A stretch of 64,000 nucleotides of DNA from Actinomycetales bacterium (GCA_016710385.1 JADJVX010000018.1:310001-374000); one strand, 5' to 3'. Counted from the stretch's first letter, positions 1-12,608 are shown. Notes: a model not told the origin generated them from the letters alone. A program made the numbers and translations.

Positions 1-50
1 GTCGCGCCCTCCGGGGGGACCCATGATCAGGGCCTCCCGGGGCGACCTGC

Positions 51-1790
51 CTACAGGTACTGTCCGGTGTTCTCCACGGTGTGGATGGAGCGCCCGGGCT
101 CGGTGCCGTCCTTGGTGTTGATGAGCGTGCGGATGTAGACGATGCGCTCGCCCTTCTTACCGGAGATGCGCGCCCAGTCGTCGGGGTTCGTCGTGTTGGG
201 CAGGTCCTCGTTCTCCTTGAACTCTTCCACGCAGGAGGACAGCAGGTGCTCGACTCGCAGGCCCTTCTGTCCGGTGGTGAGGTAGTCCTTGATGGCGTTC
301 TTCTTGGCCCGGTCGACCACGTTCTGGATCATCGCGCCGGAGTTGAAGTCCTTGAAGTACAGCACCTCCTTGTCGCCGCCCGCGTACGTGACCTCGAGGA
401 AGCGGTTCTCGTCGGCCGCTGAGTACATCCGCTCAACGGCGGCGTGGATCATCGCCGTGACCGTCCGGTCGCGGTCCCCGTCGTGTTCGCTGAGGTCGTC
501 CGGGTGCAACGGAAGGTCGGTGGTGAGGTACTTGCTGAAGATGTCTCGGGCCGCTTCGGCGTCGGGTCGCTCGATCTTGATCTTGGCGTCGAGGCGCCCG
601 GGCCGCAGGATCGCTGGGTCGATCATGTCCTCGCGGTTGGAGGCCCCGATGACGATGACGTTCTCGAGTCGTTCCACACCGTCGATCTCGGACAACAGCT
701 GAGGCACGATCGTCGTCTCGACGTCACTGGACACTCCCGAGCCGCGGGTCCGGAACAGCGAGTCCATCTCGTCGAAGAACACCACCACGGGCGTGCCATC
801 GGAGGCCTTCTCACGAGCCCGCTGGAAGATCAGCCGGATGTGCCGTTCGGTCTCGCCGACGTATTTGTTGAGCAGTTCGGGGCCCTTGATGTTGAGGAAG
901 TAGCTCTTCTCGACCGGCCGACCGGTGCGCTCGGCGACCTTACGCGCCAACGACGCCGCGACGGCCTTGGCGATGAGCGTCTTGCCGCACCCGGGCGGTC
1001 CGTAGAGCAGCACCCCCTTGGGCGCCTTGAGGTGGTGCTCCTTGTAGAGCTCGGGATGCAGATAGGGCAGCTCCACGGCGTCGCGGATCGCTTCGATCTG
1101 TCCGGCCAGGCCGCCGATGTCCTCGTAGGCGATATCGGGAACCTCTTCCAGGACGAGGTCCTGGACCTCTGCCTTCGGCACCCGCTCGAAGACGAAGCCC
1201 GAGCGTGGGTCGACCGTGAGTGCATCCCCGACCCGGACGAGTTGCCCGATGAGCGAGGCGGCGCGACGGCATACCCGTTCCTCGTCGGCGTGCGCCACGA
1301 CGAGCAGCCGGTCGTCGTCGAGGACCTCCTTGACCAGGACGACCTCGCCGACCTTCTCGAAACCCTTGACCGCGACGACGTTGAGCGCCTCGTTGAGCAT
1401 GACCTCACGGCCAGGCGCCACCTCGTTCGCGGCGAGCGAGGGGGCGACCGCGACCCGCATCTTGCGCCCGGCGGTCAGGATGTCGACGCTGCCGTCCTCG
1501 ACCTGGCCGAGCACGACGCCATAGCCGTTGGGTGGAGCACCAAGGCGGTCGACCTCGGCGCGCAGGTTGACGATCTGGGCCCGCGCATCCTTGAGCGTGC
1601 GGGTCAACCGATCGTTGTGTGCACTGATCGTCGACAGCGATGACTGCTGGGCGATGAGGCGCCGTTCCAGCTCGCGCATCCGGTGTGCCTCGGGTCGGCC
1701 GCTGTCGCGCAGCGCGGCGATCTCGGCCTGCAGCCGCTCTGCGCCGGCATCCGGGGCACTCGCAGCCGGGGTCTGCTCGGGATCGGACAT
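51..1790 (-). CDS. mpa: Proteasome-associated AAA ATPase Mpa/ARC
   Basis: 579 aa. Hexameric ring ATPase that binds pupylated proteins through an N-terminal coiled coil, unfolds them and feeds the 20S proteasome in the cytoplasm. The sequence shows an N-terminal helix rich in Leu/Arg/Glu (about residues 17-80), an OB-like interdomain, Walker A GPPGCGKT near residue 265, Walker B VVVFFDEMDS near 335, and the C-terminal Gln-Tyr-Leu that in this family docks into the proteasome alpha ring. Length matches Mpa/ARC (about 590-610). A GGAAGG Shine-Dalgarno lies about 9 nt before the ATG. The next gene of the cluster (dop/pup in relatives) would lie left of the window edge; the first 50 bases hold nothing I can assign. 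Confidence 0.96.
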   Translation of the reverse strand: MSDPEQTPAASAPDAGAERLQAEIAALRDSGRPEAHRMRELERRLIAQQSSLSTISAHNDRLTRTLKDARAQIVNLRAEVDRLGAPPNGYGVVLGQVEDGSVDILTAGRKMRVAVAPSLAANEVAPGREVMLNEALNVVAVKGFEKVGEVVLVKEVLDDDRLLVVAHADEERVCRRAASLIGQLVRVGDALTVDPRSGFVFERVPKAEVQDLVLEEVPDIAYEDIGGLAGQIEAIRDAVELPYLHPELYKEHHLKAPKGVLLYGPPGCGKTLIAKAVAASLARKVAERTGRPVEKSYFLNIKGPELLNKYVGETERHIRLIFQRAREKASDGTPVVVFFDEMDSLFRTRGSGVSSDVETTIVPQLLSEIDGVERLENVIVIGASNREDMIDPAILRPGRLDAKIKIERPDAEAARDIFSKYLTTDLPLHPDDLSEHDGDRDRTVTAMIHAAVERMYSAADENRFLEVTYAGGDKEVLYFKDFNSGAMIQNVVDRAKKNAIKDYLTTGQKGLRVEHLLSSCVEEFKENEDLPNTTNPDDWARISGKKGERIVYIRTLINTKDGTEPGRSIHTVENTGQYL

Positions 1791-1871
1791 CAGTGGTTGC
1801 CTTCCGTGGGGGCCTCGGGCGACGCTCGGGCGACGTAGTGGCCTATGTCGACACTAGCCGCGTCGGCCTGC

Positions 1872-3050
1872 TCAGGTCGGCATCGTCTCGGTGACCGACC
1901 GTCGCGCGCGTCGCACCTTCTTGTCGGAGATGGGGCGTTCACCCAGGGCCTCGGCGGTCCACTCGGCCTCGCGGTGGGCACCGTCGGGGGCAGCAGCCGG
2001 TATGCCGTCCGGCCCGCTCCCCTGGCCGGCCCCCCCAGAGGCCGTCTCGACTCCTAGCGCAGGCGATGCCCCGCTGATGTGCCCAGCGCCATCCAAACCC
2101 GACTCACCGTAAGCACCCTTGGCGGGGCGCCGAGTCCGGCGCGGCGTGGCGACCCCGTCAGCCAACCGCCGGGTCGTGATCAGGAAGCCGGTGTGTCCAT
2201 GCATGCGGTGCTGCGGTCGCACCGCCAACCCCTCGAGGTGCCAACCGCGGACCAAGCTTTCCCACGCGGACGGCTCGGTGAAGCCGCCGTGCTCCCGGAC
2301 CGTCTCAGCGACTCGGGAGAGTTGAGTCGTCGTGGCGACATAGCAGGTCAGCACGCCACCTGGGCGGAGTGCGTCGGCCACCGCATCGATGCACTCCCAC
2401 GGGGCGAGCATGTCCAGCACCACGCGGTCGACGCTGCCGGCCTCGACCTGCTCGGGCAGGGCATCGGTCAGGTCGCCGATGACGATGCGCCAGGCGGCGT
2501 GGGACCGCCCGAGGAAGGCCCGGACGTTGCCGGCGGCGATGTCGGCGAAGTCGGCGCGCCGCTCGAAGGAGATGAGCTCCCCGTCGGCACCGATAGCCCG
2601 CAGCAGCGACATGGACAGCGCGCCGGATCCAACGCCGGCCTCCACGACGCGCGCACCGGGGTAGATGTCACCCATGGTGACGATCTGTCCGGCGTCCTTG
2701 GGGTAGACCACCGCGGCGCCCCTGGGCATCGACATGACGTAGTCAGCGAGCAGTGGGCGCAGCGCGAGGTATTCGATTCCGGCGGTGTTGGCCACCACAC
2801 TGCCCTCGGGCTGCCCGAGGAGCGCGTCGTGCAGTAGCCGCCCCTGATGAGTGTGGAACTCCCGGCCCGCCTCCAACGTGATGGTGTGCAGGCGTCCCTT
2901 GGCGTCGGTCAGCTGCACGCGGTCACCGACGACGAACGCGCCGCGACGTGCCTGGGCACCTCCGGCGGACAACGCCTGGGCGCCACCCGAAGGCGCCGTC
3001 TGGGTTTGTCCCGTGGGCAGGGCCGGGGGGCCGTCATGGTCGGTCGTCAT
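1872..3050 (-). CDS. trmI: tRNA (adenine(58)-N1)-methyltransferase TrmI
   Basis: About 392 aa. Methylates N1 of A58 in the T-loop of tRNAs using S-adenosylmethionine. The Rossmann SAM motif VVEAGVGSGALS is visible in the middle, preceded by the family segment YPKDAGQIVTMGDIYPG and followed by VDRVVLDMLAPWE. The N-terminal 30 residues and the C-terminal about 80 (Ala/Gly-rich, with RRTRRPAK) look like disordered extensions. The start at 3050 (MTTDHDG) is chosen because upstream codons run into the neighbouring gene; TAGACT lies 8 nt before it. Downstream of the SSB-like gene and upstream of mpa, all on the same strand, the same association as in M. tuberculosis (Rv2118c near Rv2115c). Confidence 0.93.
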   Translation of the reverse strand: MTTDHDGPPALPTGQTQTAPSGGAQALSAGGAQARRGAFVVGDRVQLTDAKGRLHTITLEAGREFHTHQGRLLHDALLGQPEGSVVANTAGIEYLALRPLLADYVMSMPRGAAVVYPKDAGQIVTMGDIYPGARVVEAGVGSGALSMSLLRAIGADGELISFERRADFADIAAGNVRAFLGRSHAAWRIVIGDLTDALPEQVEAGSVDRVVLDMLAPWECIDAVADALRPGGVLTCYVATTTQLSRVAETVREHGGFTEPSAWESLVRGWHLEGLAVRPQHRMHGHTGFLITTRRLADGVATPRRTRRPAKGAYGESGLDGAGHISGASPALGVETASGGAGQGSGPDGIPAAAPDGAHREAEWTAEALGERPISDKKVRRARRSVTETMPT

Positions 3051-3061
3051 GCCGGGTGAGT

Positions 3062-3466
3062 CTAGGGCGCGGTCGTGCCCGTCCCCGACACCCGCCGGAC
3101 CGTGCGGGCTTCCACCTCGTAGCGGCTCTGGACGACCGTGCCGACCCGAAAGAACCGGCGCCGCAACGCACCGCAGATCTGAACGACGTCGCCTTCGGCG
3201 AGCGAGCTGGCCCGTTTGCGCGTGGTGGCCGACCAACAGGCAACGTCGATGACGTCGACCGTGGCGGACGTGGTCGACCTGGGCGGCCCACCGCGGGGGA
3301 CGACCACGCGCAGGGCAAGCACCGCGTCACCACTGGGCAATACCCGCTCTTCGCCGGTGCTGCTCACGCGGCCCTGCACCATCACCTCGTTGATGCCGGC
3401 TGCGCTGTTGGCCGTGCTGTTGGCCCTCCTGGCGGTTCGCCGCTCTGCCGCTGTGCCCGCTCCCAT
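3062..3466 (-). CDS. Small single-stranded DNA-binding (OB-fold) protein
   Basis: About 134 aa. The segment from INEVMVQGRVSS through VDVIDVACWSATTRKRASSL to EGDVVQICGALRRRFFR follows the OB-fold layout of bacterial SSB proteins (start strand N-E-V-x-x-x-G-R, then ACW, then G-D-x-V-x-x-x-G-x-L), but it is shorter than housekeeping SSB and lacks the acidic C-terminal tail that recruits partners. It may be an accessory SSB; binding is inferred. Start chosen at 3466 because GAAGGGG lies about 7 nt upstream; the frame stays open to 3607, so an N-terminal extension cannot be excluded. It ends 11 nt before trmI and is probably cotranscribed. The roughly 150 bases between it and the M50 protease gene hold no other feature I can see. 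Confidence 0.7.
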   Translation of the reverse strand: MGAGTAAERRTARRANSTANSAAGINEVMVQGRVSSTGEERVLPSGDAVLALRVVVPRGGPPRSTTSATVDVIDVACWSATTRKRASSLAEGDVVQICGALRRRFFRVGTVVQSRYEVEARTVRRVSGTGTTAP

Positions 3467-3617
3467 GTCCGCGCCCCTTCTCACTGGTCGATGCGCCGCA
3501 ACTGGCGCACGGATTCGAGGATGGACTCCAGCGCCGCAACCCGCGGCTGAGGAGTTGGGCAGCTGTGGAGGACGTGACATGGCGCCCAGGGATGTGGATA
3601 GGCGCACGACCGACCCG

Positions 3618-4751
3618 TCAGCGGCGCACGAGCGCCGCCTCGGCGTCCTCCAACGAGACCGACCCGAGGATCGCCCCGGCCGGGTCGCGGACGAGCACGA
3701 CGGCGTGGCCGGGGTGATCGGTGCCGTTGCCGGCCAAGGCCTGGACCACGGTCGCAGCCGAATCGGCGGGCTGCGCTGTCACTAGCCAGCCGGTGCCTCC
3801 GGCCACCAGGAAGGCTGTCGCGGGTGCGCCGGCCAGCGCTGTCTCCGGCTCACCTGCCAGGGTCGCCAGATCGACCCAGCCCACCGGCATACCGGTCGGG
3901 TCCACGACGACCGCCGCGGCGGCCTCGGGCACCCGGATCAGCCCGTCGACGACGGTCTGGGCCGAGGCATGGGCGGGCACGACAACGACCGGACGCAGCA
4001 GCTGCCCCACCCGCATCGCCTCGACCGCGACCCTGGTGCGCCCGACCGCGATGGAGGCCGTGGCCCCCCGCCAGAGGAAGGCTCCGATCAGGCCCACCCA
4101 CACCAACGACACCAGGTCCGGAGCCGTCTGGGTGAGCAGGGGTTCGACGATGGCGAGCCACGCCGCGACCGCGGCAGTGATGATGCGACCCGACCAGCCT
4201 GCAACGAGCATGCCCCGCCCACGGCTGCCGCTGACCCCCCAGACGGCCGCCTCGACGAGGAATCCACCGTCCAACGGCAACCCCGGCAGCAGGTTGAAGA
4301 TCGCCACGAGAAGGTTCGAATAGGCCAGCGCCCCAGCCAGCAGCCCTGGGATGGGCGCGGAGAGCACCGAGCTCCCCCACCATCCCAGCACCGCGAGCGC
4401 GACATTCCCCAGCGGCCCCGCCACGGCCACGAGGGCTGAGGTACGCGGGCTGTCGTGGGCGCCGCCGAAGACGGTGTGGCCGCCCCACAGGTTGGCCACG
4501 ATCCGGTCCACCCGCCCGCCCAACGCCCGGGCGGCGATGGCATGGCCGGCCTCGTGGACGAGCACCGACAGCAACAGCAGGAGCGCGTATGCCGCGGCGA
4601 CGAGATAGCCGGTCGTCCCCAGTCCCACCCGGGGCCCAAAGGTCAGGACGATCACCGCGGCGATGACCGCCCACGACCCGGCGATGTAGACCGGGATGCC
4701 ACTCACTCGCCCGATGAGCCAGCCGTACGACGGGGACGGCGCGGCGCTCAT
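3618..4751 (-). CDS. M50-family intramembrane zinc protease with C-terminal CBS-type region
   Basis: About 377 aa. Site-2-protease-like membrane metalloprotease. Transmembrane segments flank the zinc motif HEAGH (about residue 72), and the second metal motif NLLPGLPLDGG lies near 155. The C-terminal 150 residues fit a CBS-domain pair, as in Rip3-type proteases, which may sense nucleotides. Such proteases cut anti-sigma factors or other membrane proteins; the substrate here is unknown. Start at 4751 (MSAAPSPSYGW) gives the usual short N-terminus; TAGGGT lies 8 nt upstream. Divergent from metH with a 103-bp gap too short for a cobalamin riboswitch. Confidence 0.9.
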   Translation of the reverse strand: MSAAPSPSYGWLIGRVSGIPVYIAGSWAVIAAVIVLTFGPRVGLGTTGYLVAAAYALLLLLSVLVHEAGHAIAARALGGRVDRIVANLWGGHTVFGGAHDSPRTSALVAVAGPLGNVALAVLGWWGSSVLSAPIPGLLAGALAYSNLLVAIFNLLPGLPLDGGFLVEAAVWGVSGSRGRGMLVAGWSGRIITAAVAAWLAIVEPLLTQTAPDLVSLVWVGLIGAFLWRGATASIAVGRTRVAVEAMRVGQLLRPVVVVPAHASAQTVVDGLIRVPEAAAAVVVDPTGMPVGWVDLATLAGEPETALAGAPATAFLVAGGTGWLVTAQPADSAATVVQALAGNGTDHPGHAVVLVRDPAGAILGSVSLEDAEAALVRR

Positions 4752-4777
4752 GCGCCAAGACCCTAATCCATCGACGG

Positions 4778-4783
4778 CATACT
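4778..4783 (+). promoter_or_regulatory. Putative -10 element of metH (CATACT)
   Basis: CATACT sits in a copy of the dispersed motif that reads ACGGCATACT, with T in place of the usual last C, giving a better -10 hexamer. It lies about 70 nt before the metH start. No clear -35. The same ACGGCATACT variant precedes sufR and the gene at 61054. Confidence 0.35.
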
Positions 4784-4854
4784 GGATCATTGCGCCGCAC
4801 TCGCTCCCCCGCGTCCGGTGCACCCCAGGACCCCGAGCAAGGAACCGTGACGAC

Positions 4855-8628
<3,774 letters not shown>

Positions 8629-8636
8629 CTGCCGTT

Positions 8637-8666
8637 GCACGGCATACCGGCGCTGGTATGCCGTGC
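8637..8666 (+). terminator. Hairpin from an inverted pair of the dispersed motif after metH
   Basis: GCACGGCATACC and GGTATGCCGTGC form a perfect 12-bp stem around the 6-nt loop GGCGCT, starting 9 nt after the metH stop. No T-tract follows. Position and strength suggest a terminator; the arms are two inverted copies of the decamer found throughout the window. Confidence 0.75.
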
Positions 8667-8782
8667 GGCCGCCGCTCCGGGCGCGGCGCCCTCCGAGGGG
8701 GCGCCCTCTGAGGGGCGCCGGAACGGTCTCTTGCGACCGGGTGTCCGTGGGCTGCCCTAGGGTCGGTGTCCAGGAGGGTCGC

Positions 8783-9628
8783 ATGGTTGCCGCACTGTCT
8801 CCGAGCCGGGCCTCGGACTTCAAGAACTGCCCGCTGCTCTATCGCTTCCGGGTGGTCGATCGGCTGCCGTCCGCGCCGAGTCCGGCCGCGGCTCGCGGCA
8901 CGCTCGTGCACGCCGTGCTGGAGCGGCTCTTCGACCTGCCGGCTCACGAACGCACCCTCGAAGCCGCCGCGGCCCTCGTGGCCCCCGAGTGGGAGCGGCT
9001 GGTCGCGCGGGAACCCGAGCTGGCCGGCCTGCTCGACAGCGACGACGATGGGTCCGCCGACGCGTGGTACCACCAGGCGACCGGCCTGGTGCGCACCTGG
9101 TTCACCCTCGAGGACCCCACCCGCCTGGAGCCGGTCGAGCGGGAGCTCTATGTCGAGGCCGAGGTCGACGGACTGACCCTGCGGGGCTATGTCGACCGGC
9201 TCGACGTCGCCCCCAACGGAGCCCTGCGAGTCGTGGACTACAAGACCGGCCGGTCGCCGTCGGAGTTGTTCGAGCGGTCCAGCCTGTTCCAGATGAAGTT
9301 CTACGCACTGGTGCTCTGGCGGTTGCACGGCGTCGTTCCGAGCATGCTCCAGCTGGTCTACCTCGGCAATGGCGAGATCGTGCGCTATGTCCCCGACGAG
9401 GCCGATCTGCTGGCGACCCAACGCAATATCGCCGCACTGTGGCGGGCGATCCAGCGAGCGGCCGAGTCGGGTGACTGGCGACCTCGCCGCTCGAAGCTGT
9501 GCGACTGGTGTGACTACCGCGAGCTGTGTCCGGAGTGGGGCGGGACTCCCCCACCGCTGCCGGCCGACGCCCAGCAGCGCGCCATCGACCCAGAAGTAGT
9601 GGGTCGCCCGGCCCCCGCCGACGATTGA
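8783..9628 (+). CDS. RecB-family PD-(D/E)XK exonuclease with probable Fe-S cysteines
   Basis: 281 aa, a stand-alone nuclease domain. The core shows LRGYVDRLDVAP then LRVVDYKTGR, the Asp and Asp-x-Lys parts of a PD-(D/E)XK active site, and an upstream RGTLVHAVLERLF helix typical of RecB/AddB nucleases. One cysteine near the N-terminus (NCPLLYRF) and three at the C-terminus (CDWCDYRELC) reproduce the split four-cysteine pattern that holds a 4Fe-4S cluster in AddB-type nucleases. CAGGAGG lies 6 nt before the ATG. M. tuberculosis has a similar gene (Rv2119) beside trmI. It lacks any helicase, so its partner and role in DNA repair are unknown. Confidence 0.9.
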   Translation: MVAALSPSRASDFKNCPLLYRFRVVDRLPSAPSPAAARGTLVHAVLERLFDLPAHERTLEAAAALVAPEWERLVAREPELAGLLDSDDDGSADAWYHQATGLVRTWFTLEDPTRLEPVERELYVEAEVDGLTLRGYVDRLDVAPNGALRVVDYKTGRSPSELFERSSLFQMKFYALVLWRLHGVVPSMLQLVYLGNGEIVRYVPDEADLLATQRNIAALWRAIQRAAESGDWRPRRSKLCDWCDYRELCPEWGGTPPPLPADAQQRAIDPEVVGRPAPADD

Positions 9629-9630
9629 CT

Positions 9631-9649
9631 GGCCCGGTCGCCGCGGGCC
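9631..9649 (+). terminator. Weak terminator-like hairpin
   Basis: GGCCCG, 7-nt loop, CGGGCC two bases after the nuclease stop codon and between convergent genes. No T-tract; modest stem. Confidence 0.4.
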
Positions 9650-9703
9650 GAGCGGGCCGAGCGGCGCGTGCCGGCCGACGCCGAGGACCGCCCTACAGCG
9701 GGG

Positions 9704-10399
9704 CTATTCAGGCCGCAACCCCGCCCGACGTAGTCCTGCCGTGGCCGCCACAAGGTCCACCACACCGAGCCCGGCCAGAGTGGGTAGCTGAACGCTGCCC
9801 GCGATCGGGGCGACCGGCTTGACGTTGGGCACGATGATCGTCGGCACCCCCGCGGCTGTCGCCGACTGCGCCCCGAACTGCGAGTCCTCGACGGCAATGC
9901 ATGTCTCGGGCGCCACTCCCAGGCGGCCGGCCGCGCAGAGATAGGGCTCGGGGTGGGGCTTGCCGTGGGTGACGTCGTCGCCGGCGACGACCACGGCCAG
10001 GAGCCCGGCCGGCACCGCCTCCAGGAGCACATCGGTCAGGCAGCGATAGGACATCGTCACCAGGGCCGACGGCACGCCGGCTGCGCGGGCCTCGGCGAGC
10101 AGGTCCAGGGCGCCCGGGCGCCAGGGCACATGCTCACGCAGTCGGCGGCCGACGGATGCCAGCAGGGCCCCCACGACCTCGTCGACGTCCAACGGCACCT
10201 TCCCGTGTTCGATGACGTAGGCCGCGGTGCCAGTCAGCGCCCGGCCCACGACCGCCATCGCGTGCTCGTGGTTCCACACCCCACCGAAGGACTCCACCAG
10301 TTCGTATTCGGCGGCCATCCAGTAGGCCTCGCTGTCCACAAGAGTCCCGTCCATATCCCAGAGCAGGGCGGCAGGAAGGGGGGACGCAGGGTGCACCAT
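9704..10399 (-). CDS. HAD-superfamily phosphatase (beta-phosphoglucomutase-like)
   Basis: 231 aa. Haloacid-dehalogenase fold hydrolase, cytosolic. Motif I LLWDMDGTLVDSEAYW near residue 10 carries the nucleophilic Asp and the acid/base Asp; motif II is LVTMSYR; motif III plus IV includes GKPHPEPYL and VEDSQFGAQSA. The helical cap after motif I classes it with the phosphoglucomutase/phosphoglycolate phosphatase subgroup. The substrate cannot be told from sequence. Start at 10399 is supported by GAGGA 5-6 nt upstream. Divergent from the PAC2 gene, with an 84-bp gap. Confidence 0.88.
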   Translation of the reverse strand: MVHPASPLPAALLWDMDGTLVDSEAYWMAAEYELVESFGGVWNHEHAMAVVGRALTGTAAYVIEHGKVPLDVDEVVGALLASVGRRLREHVPWRPGALDLLAEARAAGVPSALVTMSYRCLTDVLLEAVPAGLLAVVVAGDDVTHGKPHPEPYLCAAGRLGVAPETCIAVEDSQFGAQSATAAGVPTIIVPNVKPVAPIAGSVQLPTLAGLGVVDLVAATAGLRRAGLRPE

Positions 10400-10483
10400 C
10401 GGTCCTCGCTGGGGAATCGGGTAGGACGTCAACCCTATGTCGCCGTAAGGTGGTCCTTCACCACGAGGACGGGAGGGGAGGGC

Positions 10484-11326
10484 ATGCCGGTGTGGGCACC
10501 CATTCCGCCCCTGCGCGCTCCGATCCTCATCGCGGCATTCGACGGATGGAATGACGCCGGAGAGGCAGCGTCGGTGGCGTTGCGCCACCTGTCCACCGTC
10601 TGGGGCGCGGAACTCGTCGGAAGCGTCGAGGCCGAGGATTACTGCGACTTCCAAGTCAACCGTCCGAGGGTGCAGATCGTCGACGGTCGTCGTGAGATCG
10701 TCTGGCCCGAGACACGCATCCTCGTGGCCCGCGGCACATCCTTCGACCGCGATGTCCTCTTCGTCGAGGGCATCGAGCCGTCGATCCGCTGGATCCACTA
10801 TGTGGCAGAGGTCCTCGGGATCGCGGTCGCCTGTGAGGTCACGACGATTCTCACGCTCGGCGCGCATCTGGCCGAGGTGCCCCACACGCGTGCCCTGCCC
10901 GTCACCGTGACCAGCGAGGACGCCCAGCTTCGCGAGCAATTCGACGTCGAGGCAAGCCAATACGTCGGTCCAACGGGCATCGTGGGGGTGTTGAGCGCCC
11001 GTGCCGCGGACGTCGGCATCGCGGCCCTCTCGGCGTGGGTGTCGGTGCCCCACTACGCCGGCGGCCCGCCGTCGCCGAAGGCAGCGCTGGCGCTGGTGAC
11101 CACGATCGAGGACCTCTTCGACGTCGAGATCCCCCGCCTGGATCTAGCCGAGCAAGCCCGCGCGTGGGAACTCACCGTCGATGAGATGGGCGAATCCGAG
11201 CCGGAGATGGCCGAGTACGTCACATCGCTGGAAGAGGCCGCCGACGCCGCCGAGCTACCGGAGGCCAGCGGCGACGCCCTGGCGCGAGAGTTCGAGCGCT
11301 ATCTGCGCGGCCGCCAAGAGGGCTGA
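10484..11326 (+). CDS. PAC2-family protein
   Basis: 280 aa. Belongs to the PAC2 family, related to eukaryotic proteasome assembly chaperone 2. Recognisable features are the N-terminal ILIAAFDGWNDAGEAAS, the central TILTLGAHLAEVPHTR and the GPTGIVGVLSARAAD segment; the C-terminal 60 residues are acidic. A GGGAGGGGAGG Shine-Dalgarno precedes the ATG. The gene sits about 9 kb from the proteasomal ATPase gene mpa, as its mycobacterial relative (Rv2125) does, which invites but does not prove a link to the proteasome. No catalytic motif is visible. Confidence 0.88.
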   Translation: MPVWAPIPPLRAPILIAAFDGWNDAGEAASVALRHLSTVWGAELVGSVEAEDYCDFQVNRPRVQIVDGRREIVWPETRILVARGTSFDRDVLFVEGIEPSIRWIHYVAEVLGIAVACEVTTILTLGAHLAEVPHTRALPVTVTSEDAQLREQFDVEASQYVGPTGIVGVLSARAADVGIAALSAWVSVPHYAGGPPSPKAALALVTTIEDLFDVEIPRLDLAEQARAWELTVDEMGESEPEMAEYVTSLEEAADAAELPEASGDALAREFERYLRGRQEG

Positions 11327-11348
11327 CCGGCCCCTCGCGCGGCCCGGC

Positions 11349-12596
11349 TCAGAGCCGAACGCCGAGCAGCCGATCGACAGCCCGCGCCGCAATGCCCGGT
11401 GCCGCCAGATCCGCGCCACCACTGCGCAGTGACTCGGCCACCCAGTCGTCCATGGCTGCGAGGGCACCCGGGGTGTCCAGATCGTCGGCCACCCGTCCCC
11501 GCAGCAACCCGATGAGCACGTCGGTGGCGGGTCCACCGTTGGTCGACACGGCCGCGCGCCACCGGGCCAGCCGGGCCTGGGCGTGGGTCAGGTCGGCGGG
11601 AGTCCACTCCCAATCGGTGCGGTAGTGGTGCGCCAAGAGCGCCAGCCGGATGGCCATCGGGTCGACGCCGTCGGCGCGCAACTGCGACACAAGGACGAGG
11701 TTCCCCTTGGACTTGCTCATCTTCTCGCCATCCAGGCCAACCATGGCCTGGTGGACGTATGCCGAGGCGTAGGTCTGCTGCCCACTCAGCGCGCATCCCT
11801 GGCCAGCACTCATCTCGTGGTGCGGGAAGGCCAAGTCCGTGCCCCCTCCCTGGACGGTGAACGGCATACCGAGATGCGTGAGCGCGATGACCGTGCACTC
11901 GATGTGCCACCCGGGGCGACCCCAACCGAGCGCACCACCATCCCACGCCGGCTCGCCCTCGCGTTCGGCCCGCCACAGCAGCGGGTCGAGCGCGTCGCGC
12001 TTACCGGCCCGATCCGGGTCGCCGCCGCGCTCGGCGAACAGTTCCAGCATCTCCGCTCGCCCCAGCCCGCTCACCGACCCGAAGCCCGGGCACCGCGAGA
12101 TGTCGAGATAGACATCCGCTCCCGCTGCGTCAGGAGCGTCGACCCGGTATGCCGTGCCGTCGCCTTCCAGCCGCGCTACCGCCGCGACGATGGCATCGAT
12201 GGATTCGGTCACCCCGAGGTAGACGTCCGGGGGAATGACCGACAGGGCGGTCATGTCCTCGCGGAAGAGCGCGGTCTCGCGATCGGCCAGTTGGGTCCAG
12301 TCGATGCCGTCGCGGACCGCCCGCGCCAGGAGCGGGTCGTCGACGTCGGTGACATTCTGCACATAGCGCACCGCGTGGCCGGCATCGCGTAACACCCGAC
12401 CGAGGATGTCGAAGGTGACATACGTGGCGGCGTGGCCCAGATGGGTGGCGTCATAGGGGGTGATCCCGCAGACGTAGAGCCCCGCCACCGGCCCCGGGTC
12501 GAGCTGCACGAGTGCACCCGTCGCAGTGTCGTAAACACGGAGAGGTCCTCCGGAGCCGGGGATCTCGGGGACGGCGGGCGTGGGCCAAGAGTGCAC
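11349..12596 (-). CDS. mshC: L-cysteine:1D-myo-inositol 2-amino-2-deoxy-alpha-D-glucopyranoside ligase
   Basis: 415 aa. ATP-dependent ligase that adds cysteine to GlcN-inositol, the penultimate step of mycothiol synthesis. A class I cysteinyl-tRNA synthetase fold is clear: LYVCGITPYDATHLGHA (zinc Cys and HIGH-like signature), the zinc-ligand region GWGRPGWHIECTVIAL, and the KMSKSKGN loop. It is shorter than CysRS (about 460), lacks the tRNA-binding C-terminal domain, and has the ITPYDATHLGHA wording typical of MshC. GTG start; TACGCT lies exactly 6 nt upstream with no Shine-Dalgarno. Same neighbourhood as mshC in mycobacteria, ahead of the SCO1664-type and DUF3090 genes. Confidence 0.95.
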   Translation of the reverse strand: MHSWPTPAVPEIPGSGGPLRVYDTATGALVQLDPGPVAGLYVCGITPYDATHLGHAATYVTFDILGRVLRDAGHAVRYVQNVTDVDDPLLARAVRDGIDWTQLADRETALFREDMTALSVIPPDVYLGVTESIDAIVAAVARLEGDGTAYRVDAPDAAGADVYLDISRCPGFGSVSGLGRAEMLELFAERGGDPDRAGKRDALDPLLWRAEREGEPAWDGGALGWGRPGWHIECTVIALTHLGMPFTVQGGGTDLAFPHHEMSAGQGCALSGQQTYASAYVHQAMVGLDGEKMSKSKGNLVLVSQLRADGVDPMAIRLALLAHHYRTDWEWTPADLTHAQARLARWRAAVSTNGGPATDVLIGLLRGRVADDLDTPGALAAMDDWVAESLRSGGADLAAPGIAARAVDRLLGVRL

Positions 12597-12602
12597 GGGG
12601 CG

Positions 12603-12608
12603 AGCGTA
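12603..12608 (-). promoter_or_regulatory. -10 element TACGCT, leaderless mshC start
   Basis: TACGCT on the minus strand, 6 nt before the mshC GTG, with no Shine-Dalgarno between. Fits a leaderless promoter. Confidence 0.45.

Noticed and set aside
1..50. Start of a further minus-strand gene left of mpa
   Set aside because: A possible ATG at 22-24 gives too few residues to judge and does not resemble Dop or Pup.
4752..4854. Cobalamin riboswitch upstream of metH
   Set aside because: Only 103 bp of shared divergent space and no B12-box-like sequence seen.
9644..9672. GAGCGGGC-type short direct repeat near 9650
   Set aside because: Two imperfect units in GC-rich DNA; chance is sufficient.
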